64,000 bases of DNA from Candidatus Contendibacter sp. (GTDB taxonomy: Bacteria; Pseudomonadota; Gammaproteobacteria; Competibacterales; Competibacteraceae). Below are positions 54,901 through 63,185 of the stretch, piece by piece; within the stretch, counting starts at the first letter, position 1; each line of letters begins with the position of its first letter. The position numbers were made by a program, and so were the translations under genes. The DNA lies in NCBI GenBank assembly GCA_029624675.1, contig JARSSP010000030.1:43628-107627 (forward strand), in the 5' to 3' direction. Below the pieces are notes generated by a model, which searched no databases, was not told where the DNA came from, and worked only from the letters and a program-made list of their open reading frames with translations.

Positions 54901-55751
54901 TCCGGGCAGACCACCACGGTCTTGGCGCCCTTGTAGCGCACCTCGGTCATGAAGTGGGCGTCCGGGGTGCGGGTCTGCGGGACGTTGGAGCCCCACATCA
55001 TTAAGAATGTGGAGTTGTACCAGTCGGCGGATTCCGGCACGTCGGTCTGCTCGCCCCAGATCATCGGACTGGCGGGCGGCAGGTCGCAGTACCAGTCGTA
55101 GAACGAACCGCAGGCGCCGCCGATCAGCGACAAATAGCGGGAACCGGCGGCGTAGGACACCATCGACATCGCCGGAATCGGCGAGAAGCCGTAAATCCGA
55201 TCCGGGCCGTACTGCTTGGTGGTGTAAACGTTGGCGGCGGCGATGATCTGGTTGACCTCGTCCCAGGTGGCGCGGACGAAGCCGCCCAGGCCGCGCTTGC
55301 TCTTGTATTCGGTCGCCTTGGCGGAATCCTCGACGATGGAAGCCCAAGCATCCACCGGGTCTTTCTTTTCGGCCAGCGCCTCGCGCCACAGCTTGAGCAG
55401 CCGCCCGCGCACCATCGGGTATTTCACCCGGTTGGCGCTGTACAGATACCAGCTATAGGACGCGCCGCGCTGACAGCCGCGGGGCTCGTGGTTGGGCAGA
55501 TCGTCGCGGGTGCGCGGATAGTCGGTCTGCTGGGTTTCCCAGGTGACCAGGCCGTTCTTGACGTAGATTTTCCAGCTACACGAGCCGGTGCAGTTCACGC
55601 CGTGGGTGGAGCGCACGACCTTGTCGTGCTGCCAGCGGGCGCGGTAGGCATCTTCCCAGCCGCGATCCTCGTTGGTGACGACGCCGTGCTCGCCGGAAAA
55701 GGTGTCGGTGACTTTCTTGAAGAAATTCAGCCGGTCGAGAAAGTGACTCAT
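51990..55751 (-). CDS. narG: Respiratory nitrate reductase alpha subunit (molybdenum)
   Basis: Catalytic subunit (1253 aa; E. coli 1247) reducing nitrate to nitrite at a bis-MGD molybdenum centre on the cytoplasmic face. The N-terminal 4Fe-4S site with His ligand is in STHGVNCTGSCSWKIYVKNG. GCQRGASYSWYLYSANRVKYP, YNSTFLMMWGSNVPQTRTPDAH, and C-terminal GTRGGIHNSVTRTVLKPTHMIGSYAQQSYGFNYYGT are typical of NarG. No Tat signal is present, as expected for the inward-facing enzyme. It leads narGHJI and follows narK2 with a hairpin repeat between. Confidence 0.97.
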   Translation of the reverse strand: MSHFLDRLNFFKKVTDTFSGEHGVVTNEDRGWEDAYRARWQHDKVVRSTHGVNCTGSCSWKIYVKNGLVTWETQQTDYPRTRDDLPNHEPRGCQRGASYSWYLYSANRVKYPMVRGRLLKLWREALAEKKDPVDAWASIVEDSAKATEYKSKRGLGGFVRATWDEVNQIIAAANVYTTKQYGPDRIYGFSPIPAMSMVSYAAGSRYLSLIGGACGSFYDWYCDLPPASPMIWGEQTDVPESADWYNSTFLMMWGSNVPQTRTPDAHFMTEVRYKGAKTVVVCPDYSEASKFADIWLHPKQGTDAAVAMAMGHVILREFYLDGKSEYFTDYVRTKTDFPVLVLLDQRADGSYVNGRFLRASDLAGTADQANNPEWKTLAFDENSGQLIVPNGSIGFRWGEKDGMVGKWNLEPKESLTGAETQLRLSVNDIKDEVIPVAFPYFGSTQHPHFACTSHAEIQVRNVPAKKVRLANGSEARVATVYDLTLAQYGLDRGLGGGNVASTYDDDVPYTPAWQEKVTGVPRAQIVAVARQFAENADKTHGKSMIIIGAAMNHWYHMDMNYRGVINLLMMCGCVGQSGGGWSHYVGQEKLRPQTGWTALAFALDWHRPPRHMNSTSFWYIHSSQWRHEKLAMTEVLSPLADPQQWQGTQIDYNVRSVRMGWLPSAPQLDQNPLAVAKAAAAAGQEPAPYVVQNLKSGKLGFAFEDPDNPANFPRNLFVWRSNLLGSSGKGHEYFLKYLLGTTHGVQGKDLGEEGGEKPLEVKWRDAAHGKLDLLVTLDFRMSTTCLYSDIVLPTATWYEKNDLNTSDMHPFIHPLSAAVDPAWEARTDWDIFKGIAKAFSETCPGHLGVEKDIVALPTLHDTPTELAMPDVKDWKKGECDLIPGKTAPSLIVVERDYPNTYKKFTSVGPLLDKLGNGGKGISWNTEHEVEALATLNYTVLEEGVSKGRPRIDSDIDAAEMIMMLAPETNGHVAVKAWAALGKITGRDHTHLAIPKEHEKIRFRDIVAQPRKIISSPTWSGLEDEKVSYNAGYTNVHELIPWRTVTGRQQFYQDHPWMLGFGEAMCAYRPPVDMKTVEPIIGKKPNGNKEIVLNFITPHQKWGIHSTYTDNLLMLTLSRGGPIIWISEVDAKKAGIEDNDWIEAYNINGAIAARAVVSQRVPEGMSMMYHAQEKIVNTPGSETTGTRGGIHNSVTRTVLKPTHMIGSYAQQSYGFNYYGTVGANRDEFIIVRKMTKIDWMDDETSSEATTVEAH

Positions 55752-55773
55752 AGCAATTGACCTCGGATGAAAC

Positions 55774-55865
55774 GTAGGTTGGGTTAGGCCGTCAGGCCGT
55801 AACCCAACAGGGTTGTCGTGATACGCCCCATGTTGGGTTACGCGCCGCGCGCTAACCCAACCTAC
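55774..55865. repeat. Double-hairpin GTAGGTTGGGTTA repeat between narK2 and narG
   Basis: The element starts gtaggttgggtta and ends taacccaacctac, with two internal complementary copies (cgtaacccaaca; tgttgggttacg), so each half folds on itself and the whole folds end to end. This repeat type is widespread in bacterial genomes and resembles a non-autonomous mobile element. Here it interrupts the nar operon. Confidence 0.88.
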
Positions 55866-55878
55866 TATTACTCCCTGA

Positions 55879-57216
55879 TTAACAAGGTTTCTCCGCCCCG
55901 CTCCGGGCGTAGAACCACCAGTTGATGCCCACGTTGACGACGTAGAAAACCACTAGTCCGTACAGGAAAGCGTTGACCGAGCCGGTGGCGGCGAACGACG
56001 CGCCGACCAGCGAACCCCAGATGAACGGTCCGAACGCCGCCATCGCGCCGGTGAAGCCGATCACGCCGCCGGCCTGGCGCGGTTCGAAGATCATCGGCAT
56101 CTGCTTGAAGGTGCTGGCGTTGCCCACGCCGGTGAAGAAGAACACCCCCAGCATCAGCCCGACGAACATCGGGAATTGCTCCATCGAAGTCGGCGTGGTG
56201 TACAGGGTGACGCCGATCAGACAGGCCAGCAGGCCAACACCGGAAATCTGGGTCACGATGGCGCCGCCGAACTTGTCGGAAATCGGGCCGGCGACGACGC
56301 GGGCGGCGGAGCCGATCAGCGGGCCGTAGAAGGCGTAGGCCAGCGGGTCCGGGCCGCCGGGCAAGCCGCCGTAGAGTTGCTTGATCAGCAGCGGGAAGGT
56401 GGCGGAAAACCCGGAAAACGAGCCGAAGGTCATGATGTACAGGCTGGTCATCGTCCAGGTGTGCTTGTTGCCGAAGATGTCGAACTGCTCCTTGATGTTG
56501 GCGCGCACCGGCACCGACTTGAGCATGAACCAGGCGGCGATGGCGAACACCACGATGAACGGCACGTAAACCAGCGTGGCGTTTTGCAGCCACATCGGCT
56601 TGCTCACGTCGCCCTTGGTGAAGGTCAGCGGATCGCCGGCCAGCGTGCCGAACAGGGCGAAACCGATGATCCACGGCGTCACGAACTGCACCACGCTGAC
56701 CCCGAAATTGCCGATGCCGGCCTGAATCGCCAGCGCCGTGCCTTGCAGGCGCTTGGGGAAGAACAGGCTGGTCGAGGGCATGAACGAGGAGAAATTACCG
56801 CCCCCCAGACCGGCCAGGAAAGCCAGCAGAAGGAGTATCCAGTACGGAGTAGCGGGATTCTGCACCGCCCAGAACCAGCCCAGCGCCGGAATCAGCAGCG
56901 ACAGGGTGGAGAAGGTGACGACGTGGCGGGTGCCGTAAATCGGTACCAGGAAGGTGTGAATGGTGCGCAGGATGCCGGCGGCGAGACCGGGCATGGCGGT
57001 CAGCCAGAACAGTTGATTCGCGCTCAGCTTGAAACCGACATTGGGCAGACGCACCACCAGGGCGCTGACCACGAACCAGACGATGAAGGCCATGATCAGG
57101 TTCAGGGTGGTGATGGTCAGCGTTTTCCAGGCCAGCGACTTGCCGGTGCTTTCCCAGAACCCTGGGTCTTCCGGGGTCCAGGCACTCAACCAGGTGCGGG
57201 GGTTGTGCTCGGTCAT
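55879..57216 (-). CDS. narK2: Nitrate/nitrite transporter NarK2-type
   Basis: A 445-aa MFS transporter with twelve hydrophobic helices. LPNVGFKLSANQLFWLTAMPGLAAGILRTIHTF, GGGNFSSFMPSTSLFFPKRLQGTALAIQAGIGNFGVS and the second-half FFTGVGNASTFKQMP carry the nitrate-signature glycine-rich segments of the NarK family, plus the conserved arginines. It most resembles the second half of the fused transporter upstream and probably exchanges nitrate and nitrite. ATG 57216 is the start. The gene lies between the fused narK and narG. Confidence 0.92.
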   Translation of the reverse strand: MTEHNPRTWLSAWTPEDPGFWESTGKSLAWKTLTITTLNLIMAFIVWFVVSALVVRLPNVGFKLSANQLFWLTAMPGLAAGILRTIHTFLVPIYGTRHVVTFSTLSLLIPALGWFWAVQNPATPYWILLLLAFLAGLGGGNFSSFMPSTSLFFPKRLQGTALAIQAGIGNFGVSVVQFVTPWIIGFALFGTLAGDPLTFTKGDVSKPMWLQNATLVYVPFIVVFAIAAWFMLKSVPVRANIKEQFDIFGNKHTWTMTSLYIMTFGSFSGFSATFPLLIKQLYGGLPGGPDPLAYAFYGPLIGSAARVVAGPISDKFGGAIVTQISGVGLLACLIGVTLYTTPTSMEQFPMFVGLMLGVFFFTGVGNASTFKQMPMIFEPRQAGGVIGFTGAMAAFGPFIWGSLVGASFAATGSVNAFLYGLVVFYVVNVGINWWFYARSGAEKPC

Positions 57217-57263
57217 ATAGTTTTCGTGCTCCAGTCGCGGAAAGGGAAGTTTTTGGACTCGGC

Positions 57264-57315
57264 AAATCCCCCGGCTTCGCCACCCCCCTTTGGCAAAGGG
57301 GGGTTGGGGGGATTT
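57264..57315. repeat. C-tract/G-tract palindromic repeat between narK and narK2
   Basis: A hairpin built from cacccccctttggcaaaggg and flanking aatccccc/ggggggatt arms. It is a different family from the other GC-rich elements and lies in the 100-nt gap between the two transporter genes. Confidence 0.75.
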
Positions 57316-57316
57316 C

Positions 57317-60007
57317 TCAACACGGCGCTTCCACGTTCTTGCCGGCATACCAGCGCCAGGTGATAAACAGGCAACTGAGGTAGAACAACGCGAACACCAC
57401 CAGCGCCGCCTGATAACCGCCGGTCAGGTCGATGGACGCGCCGTAGGCGATGGGAATGAAGAAGCCGCCGAACGCCGCCACCGCCGAGCTGAAGCCCAAG
57501 GTGGCGGCGGCCTCGGTCGCGGCCAGGCGCGATGCCTCTTCCAACGCGGCATGGTCCTTGCCATGCACCTGCCGCTGGCGCAGGCCGCGGAAAATGATCG
57601 GGATCATGCGGAAGGTGGAGCCATTGCCGATGCCCGCGCTGACGAACAGCACCAGATACATGAACACGAAGCCGGTCACGTTGCCGTCGTCGGTTGCCCC
57701 CGGCAGAAACAGCAACGCGCCCAGCGATGCCGCCGTCATCACCGCAAACACCCAGCAGGTGATGGCCGCGCCGCCGGTGCGATCCGCCAGCCAACCGCCG
57801 AGCGGCCTGACCAACGCCGCCAGCAACGGGCCGATGAAGGCGAACTTGAAGGCGTCCACGGCCGGGAATTCGGTGTTGACCAGCATCGGGAACGTGGCCG
57901 CCAGGCCGATGAACGAACCAAAGGTGCCGGTGTACAGCCAGCTCATCAACCATTGATGCTTGTGCTTGAAGATCGCGACCTGTTCCGCGAAACCGGCCTT
58001 GACGGTGGCGATGTTGTCCATGCCGAACCACGCGGCGACCGAGGCGGCGATGATGAACGGCACCCAGATGAAACCGGCGTTCTGCACCCAGATTTGGGTT
58101 GTCACCCCGCCGTCGGTGTGGTTCTGCGCGCTGCCGCCCAAAATCCACAGCGCCCCGCCGTAGATGGCGATGGGGACGATCAGCTGGGCCAACCCGACGC
58201 CGAGATTGCCGATGCCGCCGTTCAGGCCCAGCGCTGTGCCTTGCAGCCGCTGCGGATAGAAGAAGCTGATGTTGGCCATGCTGGAGGAGAAGTTGCCGGC
58301 GCCCAGGCCGCACAACAGGGCGATGGCCACGAACACCGCGTAGTTGGTGTTGGGGTCCTGCACCGCGACCCCGATCCACAGGGTCGGGAACAGTAACAAC
58401 GCAGTGCTGAACACGGTCCAGTTGCGCCCGCCGAAGATCGGCACCACGAAGGAATACAGCGCTCGAAAGAAGGGACCGGACAAACCCGGCAGCGCCGCCA
58501 GCCAGAACAGTTGGTTTTGCGAAAACTGGAAGCCGACATGGGGCAGTTCGACCACGATCACGCTCCACACCACCCAGACCGCGAAGGCCAGCAGCAAGGC
58601 GGGCATCGACAGCCACAGGTTGCGGCTGGCGATGCGCCGACCGGTCTGCTCCCAGAACGTCTCGTCGTCCGGCCGCCAGTCGACGAGCAGATGCGGGCGA
58701 CGACGGGTCCGCTCGACCAGTTCGGCCCCCGCCAGTTCGGCGCGAACCTCGGCGTGCCGCGCCAAAATCTCCTCACGCTCGTTCTTCTCGGCCACCCAGG
58801 TCCAGATCATGGTGACCACCACCAGCAGGAACATCAGCATGAAGCAACTGCTGCGCACGCCCACGGCGTCGGCGGCGACGCCGAACATGATCGGCAGGAC
58901 GAAGCCGCCCAAGCCGCCGATCAGGCCGACGATGCCGCCGACCACGCCCATCTGGGCTGGGTAGTGATCGGCCAGGCTGCGATAGACGCTGGCCTTGCCG
59001 AAGCCCTGCGCTAGACCGACCACGAACACCAGCACCGTGAACAGGACGATGCCGATCCCCAAATTGACCGAAACGTCGCCCTTGATGCCGTGAATGGTCA
59101 TCGTGGTCGGGGGATAGCTGAGCAGGAACAGGCAAATCAGGCTGACCCATAGCACCCACCAAGTCACGGTGTTGCCGCCCCATTTGTCCGAGGCCCAGCC
59201 GCCCAGGGCGCGGATCGCGCCGGAGGGCAGATCGAAGAAGATGGTCAGAAACGCGGCGGTGGCCAGCGGCAGGCCGTACTCGCCCACGTAGTACTTGGGC
59301 AACCACAAGGCTAGCGCCACGAACGCGCCGAACACGAAGGCGTATGCCAGGCCAAAGCGCCACACCCTCGGATCGATCAGTGGCAGCAACTGCTGGCCCA
59401 GGGTCGGACGGGCGCGGCTCTGGTCGGCCCCCTTCTCATGCAGCGGGTCGGTGTAGGTGAAGAACCAAAACAAGATCGCCATGACCACCAGGGCGACGGC
59501 GTAGACCTTGGGCACCATCTGCCAGGCGCCGAACCCGGCGATGATCAGCGGGGCGATGAACTTGGTCAGCGAAGACCCGGCGTTGCCGGCGCCAAAGATG
59601 CCCATCGCCGTGCCTTGCCGTTCCTTGCTGAACCAGGCCGAGGTGTAGGCGATGCCGACCGCGAACGAACCGCCCGCCAGGCCGACGAACAGGCCCAGCA
59701 CCAGGTATTGCCAGTATTGGGTGGCGTAGGACAGCAACCAGGTGGGGATCGCCACCAGGAGCATTTGAATGAAGAAGATGATCCGTCCGCCGTAACGGTC
59801 GGTCAGGATGCCCAGCGGCAGGCGCACCAGCGAGCCGGTCAGGATCGGGGTCGCGACCAGCAGACCAAATTCGGTTTCGTTGAGATTCAGTTCGGCCTTG
59901 ATCTTGATCCCAATCACGGAAAACATGACCCACACGGCGAAATTCACCGCGAAGGCCATGGTGTTCATGGTCAGAACGGAGATTTGTTTTTTTTGGAGCG
60001 TAGCCAT
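57317..60007 (-). CDS. narK: Fused NarK1-NarK2 nitrate/nitrite transporter
   Basis: An 896-aa protein with two complete MFS units. Residues 1 to about 410 are NarK1-like, proton-coupled nitrate uptake: SVIGIKIKAELNLNETEFGLLVATPILTGSLVRLPLGILTDRYGG, GIFGAGNAGSS. After a hydrophilic linker (about 410-450), residues 450-896 are NarK2-like, nitrate/nitrite exchange: LPHVGFQFSQNQLFWLAALPGLSG, GAGNFSSSMANISFFYPQRLQGTALGLNGGIGNLG. The same fusion is known from Paracoccus and relatives. It is first in the transporter-reductase operon, behind an FNR box and class II promoter. Confidence 0.95.
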   Translation of the reverse strand: MATLQKKQISVLTMNTMAFAVNFAVWVMFSVIGIKIKAELNLNETEFGLLVATPILTGSLVRLPLGILTDRYGGRIIFFIQMLLVAIPTWLLSYATQYWQYLVLGLFVGLAGGSFAVGIAYTSAWFSKERQGTAMGIFGAGNAGSSLTKFIAPLIIAGFGAWQMVPKVYAVALVVMAILFWFFTYTDPLHEKGADQSRARPTLGQQLLPLIDPRVWRFGLAYAFVFGAFVALALWLPKYYVGEYGLPLATAAFLTIFFDLPSGAIRALGGWASDKWGGNTVTWWVLWVSLICLFLLSYPPTTMTIHGIKGDVSVNLGIGIVLFTVLVFVVGLAQGFGKASVYRSLADHYPAQMGVVGGIVGLIGGLGGFVLPIMFGVAADAVGVRSSCFMLMFLLVVVTMIWTWVAEKNEREEILARHAEVRAELAGAELVERTRRRPHLLVDWRPDDETFWEQTGRRIASRNLWLSMPALLLAFAVWVVWSVIVVELPHVGFQFSQNQLFWLAALPGLSGPFFRALYSFVVPIFGGRNWTVFSTALLLFPTLWIGVAVQDPNTNYAVFVAIALLCGLGAGNFSSSMANISFFYPQRLQGTALGLNGGIGNLGVGLAQLIVPIAIYGGALWILGGSAQNHTDGGVTTQIWVQNAGFIWVPFIIAASVAAWFGMDNIATVKAGFAEQVAIFKHKHQWLMSWLYTGTFGSFIGLAATFPMLVNTEFPAVDAFKFAFIGPLLAALVRPLGGWLADRTGGAAITCWVFAVMTAASLGALLFLPGATDDGNVTGFVFMYLVLFVSAGIGNGSTFRMIPIIFRGLRQRQVHGKDHAALEEASRLAATEAAATLGFSSAVAAFGGFFIPIAYGASIDLTGGYQAALVVFALFYLSCLFITWRWYAGKNVEAPC

Positions 60008-60038
60008 TGCGGACCTCGCGAAAAATGCTGCGAGTGCA

Positions 60039-60044
60039 ATATTA
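60039..60044 (-). promoter_or_regulatory. -10 element of the narK promoter
   Basis: TAATAT on the minus strand is centred 31 nt from the FNR box centre, giving FNR at -41.5 and a transcription start near 60031, about 24 nt before the narK ATG. Confidence 0.7.
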
Positions 60045-60065
60045 CGCGCGTCGGGGGGTTAAACC

Positions 60066-60079
60066 TTGATTTCCATCAA
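60066..60079 (-). promoter_or_regulatory. Perfect FNR box upstream of narK
   Basis: TTGATTTCCATCAA matches the FNR consensus TTGAT-N4-ATCAA at all ten defined positions. Its spacing to the TAATAT -10 element is that of a class II FNR-activated promoter, so the nar operon should be induced without oxygen. Confidence 0.9.
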
Positions 60080-60117
60080 GGCTTTTCCGCCCGTTTCTGG
60101 AGGACCACAACGAGAAT

Positions 60118-60135
60118 CTATTCCCTTGGGGATAG
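60118..60135. promoter_or_regulatory. Candidate NarL 7-2-7 site (proximal)
   Basis: The imperfect palindrome CTATTCCC-TT-GGGGATAG has heptamers related to the NarL consensus TACYYMT in a tail-to-tail 7-2-7 layout (five of seven positions in the left arm). It is centred about 95 nt upstream of the predicted narK start, comparable to NarL sites at E. coli narK. Confidence 0.5.
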
Positions 60136-60220
60136 TCAGTTATTTTTATTAAATCTTTTGTTTTTTATAACTATTTTTAGATGTTGGTTAGCGAGCGTGG
60201 GAGACGGCGGCGAGGATGGA

Positions 60221-60236
60221 TAACCCCTTGGAGGTA
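60221..60236. promoter_or_regulatory. Candidate NarL 7-2-7 site (distal)
   Basis: TAACCCC-TT-GGAGGTA is a second 7-2-7 arrangement; the right arm read on the minus strand (TACCTCC) matches TACYYMT at six of seven positions. It has the same TT spacer as the proximal site. Confidence 0.45.
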
Positions 60237-60288
60237 TCTCGAAATACCCAGCTTATTTACACGGGATTTCGGTATTTCGCCGGTTCGG

Positions 60289-60939
60289 TTATTTCCGGAA
60301 ACCGTTCTTGACCGCCCAGATCGCCGCCTCGACCCGCGAAGCCAGATCCAGTTTGCGCAGCAGGTGCTTGACGTGCACCTTCACCGTGCCCTCGGTGATC
60401 TTCAACTCGCGGGCAATCAGCTTGTTGCTGTGGCCCATGGCGATCAGTGAGAGGATCTCCCGTTCCCGCTCGGTCAAGCGGACGCTGTCCGCTGGCCTGG
60501 GCTGGTTTTCGTGGCGCAGGGCGTCGGCCAAAATCTCGGCGACCCGCTCGCCGAGCGCCATCCGGCCCTGCGCCGCGACCTTGAGGCTGTCCAGGACAGC
60601 CTCGGGTTCCATGTCCTTGAGCAGATAGCCGTCGGCGCCAGCCCGCAATGCGGCGACCACGTCATCCTCGTGATCGGAGACGGTGAGAATGATCACCCGG
60701 GCGTCCGAATCGGCGGTCTTGAGCGCCTTCAGCGTATCTAGACCGCTCAGGCCGCGCATGTTCAAGTCCAGCAGAATCAAGTCCGGCTGGAGTTGTCGGG
60801 CCAATTCCAATCCCTGGTGGCCGTTGCCGGCCTCGCCGACCACCCGTAGGGAATCCTCCAGGGCGATGAGTTGCGAGATTCCCTTGCGCATCAATGGATG
60901 ATCGTCGATGACCAACACCGTCTGGATTTCGTCAGACAT
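60289..60939 (-). CDS. narL: Nitrate/nitrite response regulator NarL
   Basis: A 216-aa two-component regulator. The receiver domain has VLVIDDHPLMRKG (acidic pocket), LILLDLNMRGLSGLDTL (phosphorylated Asp), the Thr in VIILTVSDHEDD and the Lys in YLLKDMEP. The LuxR/NarL helix-turn-helix is C-terminal: LTEREREILSLIAMGHSNKLIARELKITEGTVKVHVKHLLRKL. The length equals E. coli NarL (216). The narX frame overlaps its start by 8 nt, so sensor and regulator are coupled. Confidence 0.95.
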   Translation of the reverse strand: MSDEIQTVLVIDDHPLMRKGISQLIALEDSLRVVGEAGNGHQGLELARQLQPDLILLDLNMRGLSGLDTLKALKTADSDARVIILTVSDHEDDVVAALRAGADGYLLKDMEPEAVLDSLKVAAQGRMALGERVAEILADALRHENQPRPADSVRLTEREREILSLIAMGHSNKLIARELKITEGTVKVHVKHLLRKLDLASRVEAAIWAVKNGFRK

Positions 60940-62803
60940 GGGTTGCCTCGCTTTCGATGCCGGTGGCCATCCCCTGGTGGGCGGTGGGCAGGAACCTCAG
61001 TCGCACCAGCAAGCCGCCGGTGGGCTGGGATCGCAGTTCCAACTGGCCACCCAGGCGCCGCGCCCGCTCGTGCATGATGTGAAGCCCGAAATGATGCTCG
61101 CGTTCGGGTTGAGCTGGCAAACCCACACCGTCGTCGCTGATGCCGATGACGGCTTCGCCCCCGCTCGCGCCCCGCAACTGGACCACGACGCGACTGGCGC
61201 GCGCGTGCTGCACCGCGTTGTTCAAGGCTTCCCGGACGATCTGCATGACGTGAACCTGCCCGTTGGGGCTGAGCGCGCACTGCCAGCCGGCGCAGTCCAG
61301 TTCGACCGGCAGCCGACCGCGTCGGCTGAACTCCTCGACCGTCTCGCGCAAGCTGTCCTCCAGGCGGGGATGCTCCATCTTCAGGCGAAAGGTGGTGAGC
61401 AGTTCCCGCAACTGGCGGTAGGCGCTGCTCAGACCCTCGCGCAGCTCGGCGACGATGGCGCGGACTTCCGGGGTCGGTTCCGCGCCGCCGAGCAGGGTTT
61501 GCAGGCGGCTGATCTGAATCTTCAGATAGGACAGCGATTGCGCCAGGGAGTCGTGCAGCTCGCGGGCGATGGCGTTGCGTTCCTCCAACAGCGCCAGCCG
61601 CCGACGATGCTCGGTCTGCTCGTTGGCCCGCAACGCGGTGGCGATATTACGCGCCACCGCCTCCAACAGGGGCAATTGCCAGGCGGCGAGCGATTCCAGG
61701 CCAGGGTTGCGGACGATCAAGACGCCAAACTGTTGTTCCTGATCCTTGACCGGAATTGAAAAGGCCCCGTTGTCGGTGTCGAGCGGATGGGTGGTGCCGT
61801 CGCCCAGGCAAGCGTCGCAGTTCGGGCGCGTGCAAAACGATGAAGCCGTCGGCGGTCGTGGCCGGGCCGAGAACACCTGGGCGGCCTGGCGGGTGGTGGG
61901 CGGAATCAGGCAGAGCGTGACCGAGCCCATGCCGGTCAGTTTTTCGATTTCCGCCAGCAGTGCCCGGTAGATCGCTTCGTCGGGAACCGATTCGCCAAGA
62001 AGCCGGGCGGCCTGGTACAGCAGCTCCAGCGAACGGTTGCTCAGGCGCAACGCCTGGGTTTGCTGCTCGACCCGCGCTTCCAAGTTGGCGTACATCGCCG
62101 ACAGATCGGCCGCCATCAGATTGAAGGCGTGACCCAGCACGCCCAGTTCGTCGTTGCCGACGTGGCTGGCCCGAACCGATAGATCGCCGCCGCGCGCCTT
62201 GCGCGCCAACTCCACCAGTTCGCGCAACGGGGCCACCACGCCCGTGTGCAACTGGTGCATGGCGACGAAGATCAGCACCACGGTCATGAACAACGCGATG
62301 CCCTGCACCAGACGCAGCAACAGGATTTTGGCCTCGGTGTCCTGCGCCAGCAGTTTGACGAAGGCATCCAGCTTGGTGACGAAGTCATCCACTTGACTGA
62401 GGTAGGCGCTGGAAGAGAAATGACCGCTGGCGGCGGCTTGCAGGATCGGTTTCAGGGTCTCGCGCCAGGACGATTCAATCGTTCGGAGCGTCTGGCTTTG
62501 GGAATTGTTTTCCGTCGGCGTGATCGCGCCAGTTTGCCAGAGTCGCTCCAGCCGGCGCTCGAATTCGCCGATTTCCTGGGCGACCGCCTCGGCGTGACGG
62601 GCTTCGCTACCGGCGGGATTTTGCAGGCGGGTGGCGATGCGATAGGACTGCATCCGCAGCGAACCGGCCAGATTGATCGCGGCGGCGTCGCCCTTGCTGG
62701 ATTCGGCGATGAACACCGAACTGACCATGCTCAGCAACGCCAGCAGGACGATGCCGCCCATGGTCAGGCCGCTGCGGAAGATGATGGAATGATGGTTTTC
62801 CAC
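60932..62803 (-). CDS. narX: Nitrate/nitrite sensor histidine kinase NarX
   Basis: Membrane sensor of 623 aa. A first helix (MGGIVLLALLSMVSSVFIAESS) is followed by the nitrate-binding P-box AGSLRMQSYRIATRL, a helical periplasmic domain, a second helix (LVQGIALFMTVVLIFVAM) and HAMP. A cysteine-rich central module (FCTRPNCDACLGDG) then leads to the HisKA_3 phosphoacceptor region ERNAIARELHDSLAQSLSYLKIQI and an ATPase domain (REALNNAVQHARAS, ISDDGVGL). GTG 62803 has GGGAGA at good spacing and gives a normal N-terminus; ATG 62905 would add 34 hydrophilic residues without a ribosome site. Confidence 0.92.
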   Translation of the reverse strand: MENHHSIIFRSGLTMGGIVLLALLSMVSSVFIAESSKGDAAAINLAGSLRMQSYRIATRLQNPAGSEARHAEAVAQEIGEFERRLERLWQTGAITPTENNSQSQTLRTIESSWRETLKPILQAAASGHFSSSAYLSQVDDFVTKLDAFVKLLAQDTEAKILLLRLVQGIALFMTVVLIFVAMHQLHTGVVAPLRELVELARKARGGDLSVRASHVGNDELGVLGHAFNLMAADLSAMYANLEARVEQQTQALRLSNRSLELLYQAARLLGESVPDEAIYRALLAEIEKLTGMGSVTLCLIPPTTRQAAQVFSARPRPPTASSFCTRPNCDACLGDGTTHPLDTDNGAFSIPVKDQEQQFGVLIVRNPGLESLAAWQLPLLEAVARNIATALRANEQTEHRRRLALLEERNAIARELHDSLAQSLSYLKIQISRLQTLLGGAEPTPEVRAIVAELREGLSSAYRQLRELLTTFRLKMEHPRLEDSLRETVEEFSRRGRLPVELDCAGWQCALSPNGQVHVMQIVREALNNAVQHARASRVVVQLRGASGGEAVIGISDDGVGLPAQPEREHHFGLHIMHERARRLGGQLELRSQPTGGLLVRLRFLPTAHQGMATGIESEATHV

Positions 62804-63018
62804 GGGACGGTTCTCCCGTCGTCTGCGGGGCTGATCGGGACGACAGTTTACCGCTTTTGTCGAGATTCTTTCGTGGGGTGGCTGGGTGGAAGAGCAAAAT
62901 AACATTCACCGCCAGAGAGCATTGATCTCTACAAAAGTTACGTTCTGTGTTATCAACAGTTACACATGATTACGATATAGACAAGTCTCGTTTTATTTCA
63001 ATATCCAAGGTTAAAACC

Positions 63019-63034
63019 ACCGGCTTTAGCCGGT
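63019..63034. repeat. ACCGGCTTTAGCCGGT hairpin, copy 1
   Basis: Stem ACCGGCT/AGCCGGT with a two-base TT loop. An extended copy is found at 63186-63205, so the two may bound one element of about 190 bp. Confidence 0.75.
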
Positions 63035-63132
63035 CAGCTTTCAGCTACGACTCTCCAAGCAGATTCCGATGCGCTCTAAATTGGTCTTAATTGAGTGCCG
63101 GATGCTATTGTTGCAATCGTCATGTTTTTAAA

Positions 63133-63180
63133 GCGCCGGGTGCATTGATGGGTGGACTTTTAGTCCTCTGCACCCGGCGC
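63133..63180. repeat. GCGCCGGGTGCA inverted repeat
   Basis: A perfect 12-bp inverted repeat (63133-63144 and 63169-63180) around a 24-nt loop, lying between the two ACCGGCTTTAGCCGGT hairpins. Confidence 0.8.
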
Positions 63181-63185
63181 AGAAC

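Noticed and set aside
51993..55004. Very long plus-strand open frame opposite narG
   Set aside because: It is the antisense shadow of narG in high-GC DNA; the composition is His/Val/Arg-rich low complexity with no family motif, while narG on the minus strand is unmistakable.
60008..60288. Possible small gene in the narL-narK gap
   Set aside because: No frame with ribosome site or protein-like composition; the gap is explained by regulatory sites.
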